A stretch of 64,000 nt of DNA from Anisodus tanguticus. Lineage: Eukaryota > Streptophyta > Magnoliopsida > Solanales > Solanaceae. The stretch covers positions 4,953,001 to 5,017,000 of the forward strand of contig CM067550.1 in NCBI GenBank assembly GCA_034509755.1, read 5' to 3'. Under the pieces are notes generated by a model that was not told where the DNA came from, did no database searches, and was given only the letters and a program-made list of their open reading frames with translations. Shown here one piece after another: positions 34,132 through 45,144 of the stretch. Each line of letters opens with the position of its first letter. Within the stretch, counting starts at the first letter, position 1. The translations under genes were made by a program, and so were the position numbers.

Positions 34132-34363
34132 CGGTGGGACGAGGAACAAATTCGTCAATATGATCGAGCACGTTGTATGCACATGCATGAATGTAGAATA
34201 GTTCCATCCACATGGAATATTGATAGTCTTCTTGGTCAAGAATTATAGGGATAAAATTCTTGATGTTGTTAACGGCGAATGCCGGATGAAAAGAAGATAC
34301 TGAACGTTGAGAGGGGTTGTCAAGTGTGCCAGTGGATGAACCGGAATTTGTGGGGGAAGACAT
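34126..34363 (-). pseudogene. Copia 3 gag N-terminal fragment
   Basis: The frame begins MSSPTNSGSSTGTLDNPSQR and continues with FHPAFAVNNIKNFIPIILD and WMELFYIHACAYNVLDHIDE, the gag N-terminus also seen in the 53.9-kb element. After VPRPTD it passes into RT sequence in another frame. The deletion junction lies near 34126-34135. Confidence 0.85.
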
Positions 34364-34519
34364 GGTTGCCGTCTGCCGAGGGAAGAGAATTTTCTGGTTT
34401 GGCCGAGAAAGGGAGGAAGAAACCAGAAGAATTTTTTTTCTATGAAATCAGAAGAAAAATGCTGATTTCGGCCGAGAATGAGGAAGAGAAGGGATTTAGG
34501 TTTTAGGCTCTTGATACCA

Positions 34520-34725
34520 TGAAAGATAGAATAATTTCCCTTGGGGATTCCTTTCATTATTCACAATATATATAGTTGTACAAGGTTGATTCCTTATATG
34601 GTACGAATCCTAACTTACCTTACAAAGGTTGATTCCTAATACAATTAGAATCCTAAGTTACCTTAAATATACATCTATCATAATTACAAAATATATGGAG
34701 AATATTCTGAGAATATTCGCTAATA
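34520..34725 (-). repeat. Copia 3 5' LTR
   Basis: It has the same ends as the 3' LTR. The primer-binding site TGGTATCAAGAGCC on the minus strand occupies 34508-34521 and overlaps the LTR edge. A TA-repeat and AT-rich sequence follow on the right, to about 35241, with no gene. Confidence 0.93.
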
Positions 34726-35241
34726 GTTAACATATATATATATATATATTCAATTGAATCCGTCAATTCTTAACTACCTCCCTGAATTTTGCTGCCATAT
34801 TTGTAGAAAGATTTACCACAATTTATGATGTTATTGGACAAAATCTTGTTGAACGCTATGTAGACGATTTGAGAGTTTGTAATTGTGGTAGATATCTCAG
34901 GACAAGATCGATCTTTTAAGAAAAGATATTTTTGTTCTGAATCAAGGGTGAGCTTGTAAATAAATAGACAACAGAAGGGGAACAAAAGGATTTTTGGTAA
35001 AATTTTAGCATTGCTTAAGGAATATCGGACGAGGCACGAGTTGCAGTTTTTTTTTATTTTTATATATATAACTTTTGAAAATATTTACACCATGTAGACC
35101 AATATACAATATTACATAATATTATACAACATTATATCCGGGGAAAATGCATTATACGTATCAATCTTGTATAAAGTGTATCATAGAGTATAAAAGGTGT
35201 ATATACACAAATATGGTTTGAACCGGGTGTTTATACACTAA

Positions 35242-35599
35242 GGGTGTGTTTGGTATCTTGGAAAACAAGTGAGTTTCTTACTTATTTTTTAGTGTTTGGT
35301 ACGTAACCACAAAGCATTATCCTAAGAGCATTTACATGTAATCTACCAAACTATTATGGGGTGAGATGGGTGGGAAGAGGGTGTTCGGGGGTGGGATGGT
35401 CAAGGGTGTGGGGGTTGGGGGCGTTGGGTGGGTGGAGAGGAGACAATAAACTTGAAATGTCACTTATGAATTTGTTTTCCCTACTATTAGGGAAGTTATT
35501 TTCCTCATTTTGAAGGAACTTGTAGAGAAAATTTTCTAGACATTTTGAACTACCAAACATGGAAAAATTGGAAAATTTTCCTTCATACCAAACACACCC
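35242..35599. mobile_element. Tourist-like (PIF/Harbinger) MITE
   Basis: Perfect 15-bp terminal inverted repeats GGGTGTGTTTGGTAT (35242-35256) and ATACCAAACACACCC (35585-35599) are flanked by TAA on each side (35239-35241 and 35600-35602). A TAA/TTA target duplication and GGGTGTGTTTGG ends are typical of Tourist MITEs. The interior is non-coding and contains a strongly guanine-rich block. Confidence 0.85.
35356..35434 (+). other. Guanine-rich block, potential G-quadruplex
   Basis: The plus strand has at least eight runs of three or more G within about 79 bases, including GGGTGGG, GGGGGTGGG, GGGGGTTGGGGG and GGGTGGG. The spacing allows one or more intramolecular quadruplexes. It lies within the Tourist-like MITE. 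Confidence 0.6.
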
Positions 35600-35738
35600 T
35601 AAGTATGGACTACGTGACATAAATATTTTCAAAAACAATTATATAGCGTAATTTTTCCTTTATTTTTTCTTTCGAAAGGAAACAAAATTTGCCTATGTTT
35701 GTTTACCTTTAATCAAGCTATCAATATCGATTTCACTC

Positions 35739-35921
35739 GTGGTGGAACCAAAATTTTCACTAAGGGGTTGAAAATATAAAAAAGTAAATACATGAAGAAA
35801 CTAATGAGATTCAACATCTACTAGATACACATAAAAATAATTTTAACTTTATATATACAATATAATTCTTTACTGTAAAGGGTTCGGATGAACTCCCTTG
35901 CCCATATCACCTGGCTCCGCT
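35739..35921. mobile_element. Small MITE with GTGGTGGAACCA end
   Basis: The left end GTGGTGGAACCA and right end TGGCTCCGC are an imperfect inverted pair. The interior (ACTAAGGGG, ACATGAAGAAAC, GGGTTCGGATGAACTCCCTT) matches the small element at 10634-10790 and its duplicate at about 16484-16640. It is non-coding. Confidence 0.6.
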
Positions 35922-36231
35922 TAACGGGCCAAATACAATTGGAGACTCACCTAAAATTGCACGATTTTGTCTAGAGGAAATAATTGTATGTCCATTGCGA
36001 AATTAAATTGCTATTGTTTCCATTATTAGAGACTAAATCAATTTAGTCATTTGTGATTTATAGGTATAGTTTGGTTGAAAATATCTCGAAAGGAAAATGT
36101 GGTTGTTGTTGGAGATTGTCAAGTATTGCTCATTCTAATTCCATTTTATGAGATAACATTTTTTTAGTCTATTTTAAAAAAAATTACAGGCTTAATAAGA
36201 AATTTTATAATCACACAAATGTTATGATATT

Positions 36232-36425
36232 TTTTTTTTTTTATGACAAGGGAACCTGCAGCCACTACCCTTAGGGTGGTGTGCACAAGGTAAACCCCGC
36301 TCCTTTGCAATAGCCGCAAACTACAAAGGAGAGATAACCCGCACTAGGCAAGCCCCGTGCGACGAGCTCAACCAGATGGAAAAATCTCCTGTTGTCGTTG
36401 TTAGGATTTGAGTCCCAAATTCTAC
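36232..36425 (-). mobile_element. SINE-like element
   Basis: A run of about 13 T at 36229-36241 is the poly(A) tail on the minus strand. Read on that strand, the element contains GTTGAGCTCGTCGCACGGGG, GGGGTTTACCTTGTGCACACC and ends GCAGGTTCCCTTGTCAT before the A run. That 3' end is a style I associate with Solanaceae SINEs, from memory. No clear target duplication was found. Confidence 0.6.
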
Positions 36426-38040
36426 CTAATAAAAAACAGTAAATAAACGAAGAACAAAAACACACACGATTTATAGTGGTTCACCCTCAATGCGAGAGCT
36501 ACATCCACTTTGTCGCTGCATATTTTACTATAATCAAATAGGGAGTATGAGTTTACAATTCTCTCTTTCTCTCTTTCTCTCTTGCTCAACCTCAAAGGAA
36601 GAAAACGGCGCCCTAGTCTATATATAGCGAAAACTAGGGCGAACATAATACAAACCTAAAATTTCCAAAAAACCCAACACTAAATAACCTTACATAGGGT
36701 CTTTATAGTGTCGGCGATGAATTAGGCTCCACAACTCAACAGTCGTAGGAAGGGGTTTTTAAACCTCAGGCCTCCATTATGAAAGCCCCAAATTCAACCA
36801 ACTTAATCATCCTTGCGTGTTATAAAATATTTAATAACACAAGTTTCAAAAGTTGTTGATCACACAAATGCTATAATATGTTTAAGACAATAAATTTTTA
36901 TAGTTTTCATTTCTTTCTTGAAATTTTTGCTCAATCAAATTATGCAACATAATTTAAAACAGAAAGTAATACATTTATTGTTTCATTACATAAGCTTTGT
37001 TAAATCGATATGTTTCAAAATATTATTTATTCCTATATAGGAGTATAATTTAAGTGGATAGCAGTGAATGCGGGCACACTTCTTGCAGCAACACACAACG
37101 AATGAAATAAAAAGCTAAATAGTTAAAAAAGTGCTATAAGCATTTATTTATTTTTGATTTATTATCGAATGAGAGGGTTGAAGATGCACGTTGTTCTCAT
37201 AATATATATTGTGCACGAGGTAAATTGAACCGGGAACATAAGGATATTATGAATAATGAGCACACTTGTTTTTTGTTTTGTGGTCTTTTTGTCAACCTCA
37301 AATGATAGAAACAAAGCTTGGAGGGCCAATCGAACTCCACACCATAGTCTACAACTTGCATCTTAAAGTTGTCCTTATTATCACAAATTTAGGTATTCCA
37401 CCGACTTCAATTGAAATATTTATATATAGACTCTAATTTGTTTCTTCATCCTCAACTATTATTAAAAATAAATAATAATATCTTCAGGGTAATCAATTAA
37501 AATATTATTTAAAAGAAAGATTCAAGATTTAAAGTAAGAAAATTTAAATGAATGTGATACACACATATGTTAAATTTATGGGGAAATGTAAAAAAACAAT
37601 TTAGCAAAACTCACATTCAAAAGGTACACTTTAGGCAGTTTATGCTATTATTGGCCTATTTGTAGTCCAGTGCAATCTTTTGAGGTACAACTTCAATTAT
37701 TTTTGGTTTTTAGTGTAGCTTTTGGTGTTGTAGTTATTTTCTAGGATTTGTTGGGACTTTTTTTATGTTTCTGGTTAAATATTATTTTTTCACTCGAATA
37801 TAACAAATAGAATTTGTTTAAATATTCAATAGAAATCGAAAGTGCTCAATTTTACGAACTTAAAGGATCAAACCAGCTCTATAATATGTTTAAAGGATTG
37901 TTTCAACCAACCTCAAATGTAGGGGACCTTTTTTTTCATTTTTTCTTACATGAACCTGTTGTATCTTTATTACTTTTATTTTTCTCAAGCAATAGAAGTG
38001 CATTTGTAATTCCATATTTATTCGTCCAGCTAGAAGAAAT
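36426..38040. other. Intergenic DNA, LTR-like piece at its left
   Basis: At about 36460-36650 a GTGGTTCACCCTCAATGCGAG segment and a CT-rich microsatellite resemble part of an LTR, but no partner was found. The rest is AT-rich and shows no gene. Confidence 0.35.
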
Positions 38041-38044
38041 CAAC

Positions 38045-38290
38045 CGTGACACCTAAATTGGACTCATATACCCATATGGAGATAGTAGTCCCGGTCCTCA
38101 GCACTACTATCAGTAAATCGCGAGATGTGCCTGAATGATCAGGGTTTGAAAACAGAGCAACTGATATCACCTACAAGGTCCCACCCCATAAGAGAGCAAA
38201 TTGCTTCCACCAGGGTTCGAACCCACGCTGCAGGCCTCTAGCTAGATTTTAAGTTCCCCTCTTTTGCCATCCAGTTATGCTCTGGGTGAC
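38045..38290 (-). mobile_element. SINE-like element, same family as at 6.1 kb
   Basis: On the minus strand there is a B-box-like GTGGGTTCGAACCC preceded by ACTGGATGGCAAAAGAGGGG. Farther on, CTCGCGATTTACTGATAGTAGTGCTGAGGACCGGG matches in outline the corresponding block near 6330-6365. It lacks a clear A tail and is probably 3'-truncated. Confidence 0.55.
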
Positions 38291-38970
38291 TGGATACTAA
38301 TATTTTAGATAGGTGCATATATTCTACTTTTGCTTACACAACTAACTCTCTAGTATATATTTATAATTTTGAAAAGATGAAGAACTTATTAACTTATTGG
38401 AATTCTTAAAATATAAAATTAGCTAATGAAGCATTTGTTGGATATTTTCAGCAAAATCAAACGTCATCATTGATGTGATGCCTCTTCAAGTTTAGGGGAA
38501 GTCTGTTAACATAGTTCATATTTACTTTGAATTTGAACAGATGCAACCTTTCCCAATAGCCACCATTGATGCCTCCTGTAGGTGTCTGTTGGTGATGAAA
38601 ATGCATCTCCAATGAATGCAAAATCTCTATAAGTAGTAAAGATGTCTTCTCATTCAAAAATATAGATATATCAAAAAGAATCAAAACTTCTGTTTTTTTC
38701 TTCCCTAAGCATCATCAGAAATTTCATATTGTGTGTTCTTGGTTGGATCAACGGAGTACAAACTTTGAATTCAACATCGTTGTTAGGGCTTCATTGTATC
38801 CTGAAGGCAATATTTTTGTGACCTATTGTACTCACCAATTTATTGGGAAGAGTCGAAATAATTGTCTAAAAGAATCTGCATAAGAGCCTTGAAGTCAGAG
38901 AACAACAATTTGTGTCTGTGTTTCATCCTGTTTATACCAATTTTACAACAATTTTTAGACAATTATCGAC
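38291..38970. other. Possible leader of copia 5, no gene
   Basis: No coding sequence was seen. From about 38700 the sequence leads without interruption into the gag start at 38971 and may be the element's leader, but no LTR or primer-binding site was identified. Confidence 0.35.
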
Positions 38971-39798
38971 ATGGAGGGTGAAACTTCAATTGTTGCTAAA
39001 TCATTGCAAGTAATGAACTAGACTTTGAATCGTTTAGAACGTTTTGATGGTGAGGGTTTCACTCGTTGGCAAGAGACTATCAAATTTTTCCTGATGGCTA
39101 TCAAGTTATGGTATATCCTTGAAGATGGTTTGGAGGAAATTCCCATTGCGACTCCAATGGACAACGATGCATTGAAGGACAAACGGAAGAAACGGCAAGA
39201 GGATGATTTTATGTATTGTGGTCATATTCTGAATGTTCTAGGAGCCAATGTTTACAATGCCCATCGAAGTCTTGAAACATCAAAGGAATTGTGGACTGCG
39301 CTCGAAAATAAGTATAAAATTTCTGAAGAGAGTAACAAGAAATTTCTGATATGTAATTTCATGTACTTTAAGATGGTTGACAGTAAGTCAATTATTGCCC
39401 AGGTCAGTGAACTTTTACTCATTGTAAATCATTTTAAAGATGCTGAAATTGATCTTGTATCTTCATTCGTTGTTGGGGTTATTATTTCTCATCTTCCCCC
39501 TTCTTGAAATGATTACAAGAAAAAACTTAAGCATGATGAAACTGACTATGACTTAGAAGGTTTACAACGTCATTTTCGTATTGAAGAAGATGCTCGTAAA
39601 TGAGAGATTAAGGATAGTCAGCAAATAGAAAATCATTCTAAGATTAATAGTGTGGAAGAATCGAAAAAACTGAATTTTTTGAAACCTAAGATTGATACTA
39701 GGTTTAAGAAGAAAGATCCCAACAAGAAAGATAAGAAGAAGGGAAATTGCTACTTCTGTAAGAAACCCAACCACTATGCTCATGACTGTCGTCAATGA
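38971..39798 (+). pseudogene. Copia 5 gag (Tork/Tnt1-like)
   Basis: The frame begins MEGETSIVAKSLQVMN, meets an early stop, and continues as RLERFDGEGFTRWQETIKFF and LETSKELWTALENKYK of the UBN2 gag domain. Stops also follow SHLPPS and EEDARK. A CCHC zinc knuckle CYFCKKPNHYAHDC (about 39748-39789) is intact. Gag type and the DTSA protease that follows suggest the Tork/Tnt1-like lineage, different from copia 1, 2, 3 and 7. At least four stops rule out function. Confidence 0.85.
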
Positions 39799-39807
39799 AA
39801 GAAACAA

Positions 39808-41933
39808 ATGAAAAATGAAGCGAATGTGATCGATGACAAAAGCAAACTTATCGATGTAGTGCAAGTTGCCAACACTATTGCAGATCATAGTAGTGGATGG
39901 TGGTACGATACTAGTGCAACCATTCATATCTGTAAAGATAGAAATCTTTACAAGACATACGAACTGGTTAGTGGAGAAGGAAACGAAGTTACTTCAGCGA
40001 ACAACCAAAGCAGCAAAGTGGTTGGCAAAGGCACTGTTGATCTCCCGTTTACTTCGGAAAAGATTGTTACTCTTACTAATGTTTTTCATGTCCTTGACAT
40101 TTGTAAAAACCTTGTTTCTGGAGTTCTTGTTAAGGAGGCTGGATTCAAGGTTACGTATGAGTCTGATAAGTTTGTATTGTCCAAGAACATAATGTTTGTT
40201 GGACAAGGATACTCTTGTAATGGGATGGTTAAGCTTAATTTAATAAATAATGGTTCTACTTATATTGTTGAGTCTATTGATTTATGGCATGCTAGATTAG
40301 GACATGTGAATTATGATTCTCTTAGAAATATGAAAAGATTAGGATTGATTTCTGATTGCAATTTTGATAATGTTTCTAAATGTGAAATATGTGTGCAAGA
40401 AAAGATAACTAGAACATCTTTTAAATCTGTAATAAGAAATTCTTCTTTGCTTGAATTAGTACATAGTGATGTTGGTGATCCGATAAGTCATATGACTCGT
40501 GGTGGAAACAAATACTATGTCACTTTTATTGAAGATAGTACTAGATATGCCTAGATTTACTTGATGAAATTTAAGGATGAAGCCTTTGATAATTTTAGAA
40601 TTTACAAAGCAGAAGTAGAGACACAATTAGGACAGAAAATTAAGGTTTTACGTTCTGATCGTAGTGATGAATACTATCCTTCTGAATTTACTTTATTTTG
40701 TCAAAAACATGATTTAGTACATCAATTCACTGCTCCATATACACCCCAACAAAATGGGTTGCTGAAAGAAAAAATATAACTTTGATAGACATGGTTAATG
40801 CTATGTTAGCTCTGGTTTGCCAAATTCTTTGTGGGGTGAAGCTATTTTGTCTGCATGCTATATTTTGAATAGAGTTTCTTTGAAAAAGAAGAATATCTCT
40901 CCTTATGAACTTTGGTTTAAGAAAAAGCCTAACTTGAAAATACTCAAAGCATGGGGTTGTTTGGCATATGTCAGAAAGTCTGATCCTAAGAGACCAAAGT
41001 TAGGAAATATAGCTTATAAATGTGTTTTTGTAGGTTATTCACTTAACAATATTACTTACAGATTTTTAATCCTTGACACATTTGAGATTATAGAATCTAT
41101 AGATATAGAATTTTTTGAAAACTTGACAAGGTCTAGTTCTCAACCACAACCTACTAAAAACTCATTGTTAATTAGTCTAGAACTTGTAGAGGCTAATGAC
41201 AATGTTGAACTTTCTGCTCCTACTCACAACAATGATATTTTAGTTCCTACTGAAGATATCGAACCTAGAAGAAGTAAGAGAGCAGGAATAGAGAAAAAAA
41301 TATCCAGATTTTATATAATATCTTGTAGATGGTAATAAGAATGAAGTTCTTAACATTACCAAGTATGATATACAACTTGATGATGGTCCTGAAACTTATT
41401 CTGAAGCTATGAGTTCCAGAGATGCTAATTTCTGTAAAGACCCTATCAATGATGAAAATCATTCACTTTTATCTAACGAAACTTGGGTGCTATCTGATTT
41501 ACCTCCTGGTGCTAAACCTATAGGATGTAAATGTATATTCAAGAGAAAATTGAATGTTGATGGTACCATTGATAAGTTTAAAGCCAGATTGGTTGCTAAA
41601 GGTTATAAACAAAAACATAGAATTGATTACTTTGATACATATGCTCATGTTGCTTGCATCACATCTATTCATTGTTTGATAGCACTTGCTTCTATTCACA
41701 AGCTAGTTATACATCAAATGGATGTCAAAATTGCTTTTCTAAATGGTGATTTAGAAGAAGAAATATTTATGGAACAACCTGAAGGTTTCATATTACTAGG
41801 CCAAGAGAAGAAAGTTTGCAAGTTAGTGAAATCCCTCTATGGTTTGAAGCAAGCTCCCATGCAATGGCATGAGAAGTTTGACAAAGTAGCGTTGTCATAT
41901 GGTTTTGTTGTTAATGATGCAAACATTTGTTAG
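39808..41933 (+). pseudogene. Copia 5 pol, truncated in RT
   Basis: Protease WWYDTSATIHICKD (DTSA for DTGA) is followed by GAG-pre-integrase LWHARLGHVNYDSLRNM, integrase LVHSDVGDP, a stop at about 40552, LRSDRSDEY, and TPQQNG just before another break (catalytic Glu region LKEKI). Then come WGEAILSACYILNRV and a linker EDIEPRRSKRAG. The RT frame 41409-41933 carries KARLVAKGYKQKHRIDYFDT, MDVKIAFLNGDLEEEIFMEQ and SLYGLKQAPMQWHEKFD, then stops at NDANIC where minus-strand copia sequence begins. The RT catalytic YVDD and RNase H are missing. Confidence 0.88.
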
Positions 41934-41939
41934 AGAGAA

Positions 41940-42535
41940 TGTTAAGGAGGTAGGTTGCCATTTGTAACGCATGATGCCAAAAAGATGGGGGTAATGAAAC
42001 ATGGGCTAGTTTGGTTCGAACAATATTATTAATGGTACAAATTTTTCTTTCGGCCTTCCCATTTTGTGAGGACGTATGAGGACAAGAAAACCGAAAAGAT
42101 ATGACACGAGTGTCACAAAATTCCCGAAATAGCCCATTATCATATTCCATACCATTATCACATTGAATGTATTTAATTTTCCGTTCAAATTGGGTACGGA
42201 TGAAATTTCTAAATTGTAAGAATGTGGAAAAAACATGAGATTTTTTTAGACAAAGGAAAGGTCCACAAAAAATTAGAATAATCATCCAAAATTAAAACAT
42301 AATAACGATGGCCTAAATACCTCAAAACGGGATATGTCCATAAATCACTATGAATAATGTCAAAGGGCATCGATGTATAAGAAGTAGAGGCGACAAACGG
42401 TAATCTAACATGTTTCACTAGAGGACAAAAAGGACAAATATGAGTACTACGCGTACTCTTACAATCAATGAAATTATTATTTTTAAGAGAAGAAATAATA
42501 GACGACCCCGGATGACACAAACGGACATGCCACAA
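41940..42535 (-). pseudogene. Copia 4 integrase
   Basis: 42209-42535 carries the histidine/cysteine region (CPFCPLVKHVRLPF) and IIHSDLWTYP with the first catalytic Asp. A frame change at about 42250 leads to 41911-42285 with IQCDNGMEY (second Asp) and SQNGKAERK (Glu), then FWHHALQMATYLLNIL. The catalytic triad is readable, but in two frames. The frame ends at the junction with copia 5. Confidence 0.85.
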
Positions 42536-42960
42536 GGAAGGAGCAAGAGCGGCAAATGTGGAAGGTGTGGCTTGACTCGTGAAAATGGTGGTGGTGGTGA
42601 TTGGATAAAGCTCTCCCCAACTATTACACCTTATTAGAGGTATTCCCGTCTTGAAATCCGTTACAGAGAATCCAAAAAGGTCAAATTTAACCGAAACTCA
42701 ATTACTAGTTGTGAGTTTTTGGACATACACCAAATTTTTAATTAAGTGAGGAGCATGAAGGACAGTTTTAGGACGAGAGGTGGATGTACGGGGGACAAAT
42801 TTATGTGACCATAACCACGAATTGGAATTGAATTGCTATTACCATTAATTATGCCATGATTTTTGCTCAAATTGACATAAGATGAGAGATTACCTTGCGC
42901 GGACGTCATATGCAAAGTGGCTCCGGTGTCCATACACCAAAAAAAAATTCGGGAGATTTA
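42536..42960 (-). pseudogene. Copia 4 protease and GAG-pre-integrase
   Basis: 42742-42933 begins MDTGATLHMTSAQGNLSSYV, an intact protease signature, and continues SIPIRGYGHINLSPVHPP. The GAG-pre-integrase part at 42536-42740 is in other frames and contains at least one stop. Confidence 0.78.
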
Positions 42961-43335
42961 ATCCAAGTGTATGCATTGTGGCCTCGATATTCGTGGGTGT
43001 TAAAACTATTGTTGGGCCCGCAGCCGTGAAGGCCTGCTGACAAGGCCTAATAGCCGGCTAACTGGACTGGAACTAGCTGCGAATTGGGCCTTTGCTGGCT
43101 GGCCCAATTCGGCGGGTAGACTGGAAGGCCCCGGAAAGGGTAATCGGGTCGGTTGGGCCCCGCCGGCCCACTGGCCAGCGGCATTGTTGGCCCACTGCCC
43201 TGACCCAAGCTGCGGTTACCTTTGCCGGCTGCCACCCTGACCATTGTTTCCGCTACCGTTGTTGTCGCGGCTGCTGCTTAGGTTGTGGCCTCGGTCGCCG
43301 TCTTTATCGCCAGACTTCCGATTTTGACCCTGTTT

Positions 43336-44046
43336 TCAACCCCCATTGTTCCAATTTGGAGTGGAATTAGCCGAAGATGATGGAGAGTAGGAATTTTGTG
43401 AGGAGGCCACCATCATGGCAGAAGTTGATCCAGTTGCAGCCTTTTTAGCCAACCCTGCCTCTTTAAGGGTGAGCATAAACCAGGCTTGATAAAATAGAGG
43501 AAAAGGGCTGCTTTTATGAAGAAGAGCCCCAACACCATTATAGGCCTCGGATAGGCCGGCAACCATCTGAAGAACAAGACGATTATTGAGTTGATCCGCC
43601 AATTCCTTCAGCCTTTTACAATAAGTTGAGACATTTGGAAAATCCTCCATAGTGACATGGGAGAATTCCTGCTCAAGAGTGACGGCATGAGAATTTTTGT
43701 TATCTTGGAATATATCACGCACCCTATTCCAAGTATCTATCGTAGTGGCATCGGGTTCAATAATCGTCTGCAAAAGGTCCGTAGAGATAGTGAAATATAT
43801 CCACTGGAGCACGGTAGCATCAAGAATCATCCATAACACAGGGTCATCATTGGCGGTAGGCACATTCTCTTTGCCTATATCCGTGGGGATGTTGTGGTGA
43901 AGGACTTGATGCGATCGTGCGTGAATTTTAAATAATTTTATCCACGTCGCGTATTGGACATTTTCCATCTCAAGAACGATAGGGATGTGTTTCTTGATGT
44001 TGGAGACAGTAAGGGCAGGATGAAATGTGTTCTTTGAGGTAGACAT
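43336..44046 (-). pseudogene. Copia 4 gag
   Basis: An open frame of 236 codons starts MSTSKNTFHPALTVSNIKKH and contains LFKIHARSHQVLHHNIP and YCKRLKELADQLNNRLVLQM. Compared with copia 1 the RNIGAPVSED segment is absent, a clean in-frame deletion of about 8 residues. The frame ends in SANSTPNWNNGG before the Gly-rich tail. It is open, but the element around it is truncated. Confidence 0.85.
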
Positions 44047-44204
44047 AATGAAAGAATACGAGGAGAATTAGGGATTAGGAAGAGAATTTGGGAAGATAGG
44101 AAAACTTTTAGAAGAAAAAAATGTCAGAATCGCGGATTCCGAGGGTGCTAGGCGGCGGAAGTGTAGTTGGGAAAAGGAAATTTTGCCCTAAACTTCTGAT
44201 ATCA

Positions 44205-44372
44205 TGAAAGAAATAATCCCTTAATTATTTTCATTAATGAAGATGTCTATATATACAATATACAATCTCTAAATATCAAAAATATTATTCCTACTATAAT
44301 ACTAATATCCTAATTACACTTGTATAAGGATTCTACAAAATATGGTAAGTGACAAAAATATACATAAGTTGT
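44205..44372 (-). repeat. Copia 4 5' LTR, partial
   Basis: It begins TGAAAGAAATAATCCC beside the primer-binding site (TGATATCAGAAG on the minus strand, 44193-44204) and resembles the LTRs of copia 1 and 2 through GGTAAGTG, then loses similarity near 44372. Its outer part is missing. Confidence 0.7.
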
Positions 44373-44570
44373 CCGTGAGATACACTATTTTGGTTTCTAC
44401 CAATGAGAATGAGCTCTGAGTGTAATGAGCAGAGCTATAACAATAAGGGCTTCATCCCTTTTTAATTATCTTTCTTCATTCAACAACATTTCGTAAAGCG
44501 CATCAAACGAAATATCTTCTTGACTAGATTCAATAGTAATAGAATATTTTCTGAATATTCTATCATTAAT

Positions 44571-44746
44571 TGTATATCTCTTATTTTAGGTAGAACGGTA
44601 TTCCTATTGTAATTAGATCTCCTATTTTAGGTAGAATTATATTTTCTATTGTAATTAGGTTGATTAGTTACCTAGTTTAAATATTCTTGTACTACTATAT
44701 ATATTGTACATTATTAATGAATAAAATCAAGGAACATATTCCTTTA
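44571..44746 (+). repeat. Copia 6 5' LTR (approximate start)
   Basis: It ends CCTTTA directly before the primer-binding site TGGTATCAGTAGCC (44747-44760). It contains an imperfect tandem duplication of about 41 bp (44578-44660) with the repeated core TATTTTAGGTAGAA...CTATTGTAATTAG. A TATATATATTG stretch could be its promoter. The left boundary is uncertain. Confidence 0.6.
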
Positions 44747-44871
44747 TGGTATCAGTAGCCTAAAAATACCTCCACCGCCGCCAACCATAGCTCTCGGCCG
44801 CTACCTCCACGGAACCATAGTGTTTTTTTCCAGTCATTCTCTCTCCCTTCTCCTCATAAATTTCATCTTCC

Positions 44872-45117
44872 ATGGCTGACAAAACCAAATTCCATCATGC
44901 ACTTGCAGTAAACAACATCAAAAACTCCATCCCTATCACCCTTGAGATGGAAAAGGGTCAATACTCCTCGTGGATGGAGCTTTTTAAGATCCATTGTCGT
45001 GATTACGAAGTTATCGACAACATCATCCCTCATACACCGAAGTCCATAGACCTACCATCGGCTTCGACTTCTGATGATGCACTATGGTCTCGTTTAGACG
45101 CAACCGTCCTCCAGTAG
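44872..45117 (+). pseudogene. Copia 6 gag N-terminal fragment
   Basis: MADKTKFHHALAVNNIKNSI is followed by LEMEKGQYSSWMELFKIHC, then a stop after RLDATVLQ where relatives have QWIY. It is closely related to the fragment at 20925. From about 45170 the sequence jumps to the GAG-pre-integrase region, so the rest of gag and the protease are deleted. Confidence 0.85.
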
Positions 45118-45144
45118 ATATACGACACAATCTCTAATGATCTG

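Larger units (their letters stand above)
32511..34725 (-). mobile_element. Copia element 3, internally deleted, 2.2 kb
   Basis: Two 206-bp LTRs (32511-32716 and 34520-34725) differ at about 8 positions and are bounded by direct repeats GTTAA at 32506-32510 and 34726-34730. On the minus strand the LTR starts TATTAGCG and ends TTTCA, so its ends are TA...CA. Inside, the first part of gag is joined directly to RT, so protease and integrase are missing. RT and RNase H are otherwise long open frames. The copy cannot integrate by itself. Confidence 0.93.
41936..44372 (-). mobile_element. Copia element 4, 5' half only
   Basis: The element contains a partial LTR, primer-binding site, gag, protease, and integrase up to YLLNIL. 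RT, RNase H and the 3' LTR are missing. It abuts the truncated RT of copia 5 in opposite orientation at about 41935. It is related to copia 1 and 2 but not identical in gag or LTR. Confidence 0.85.
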
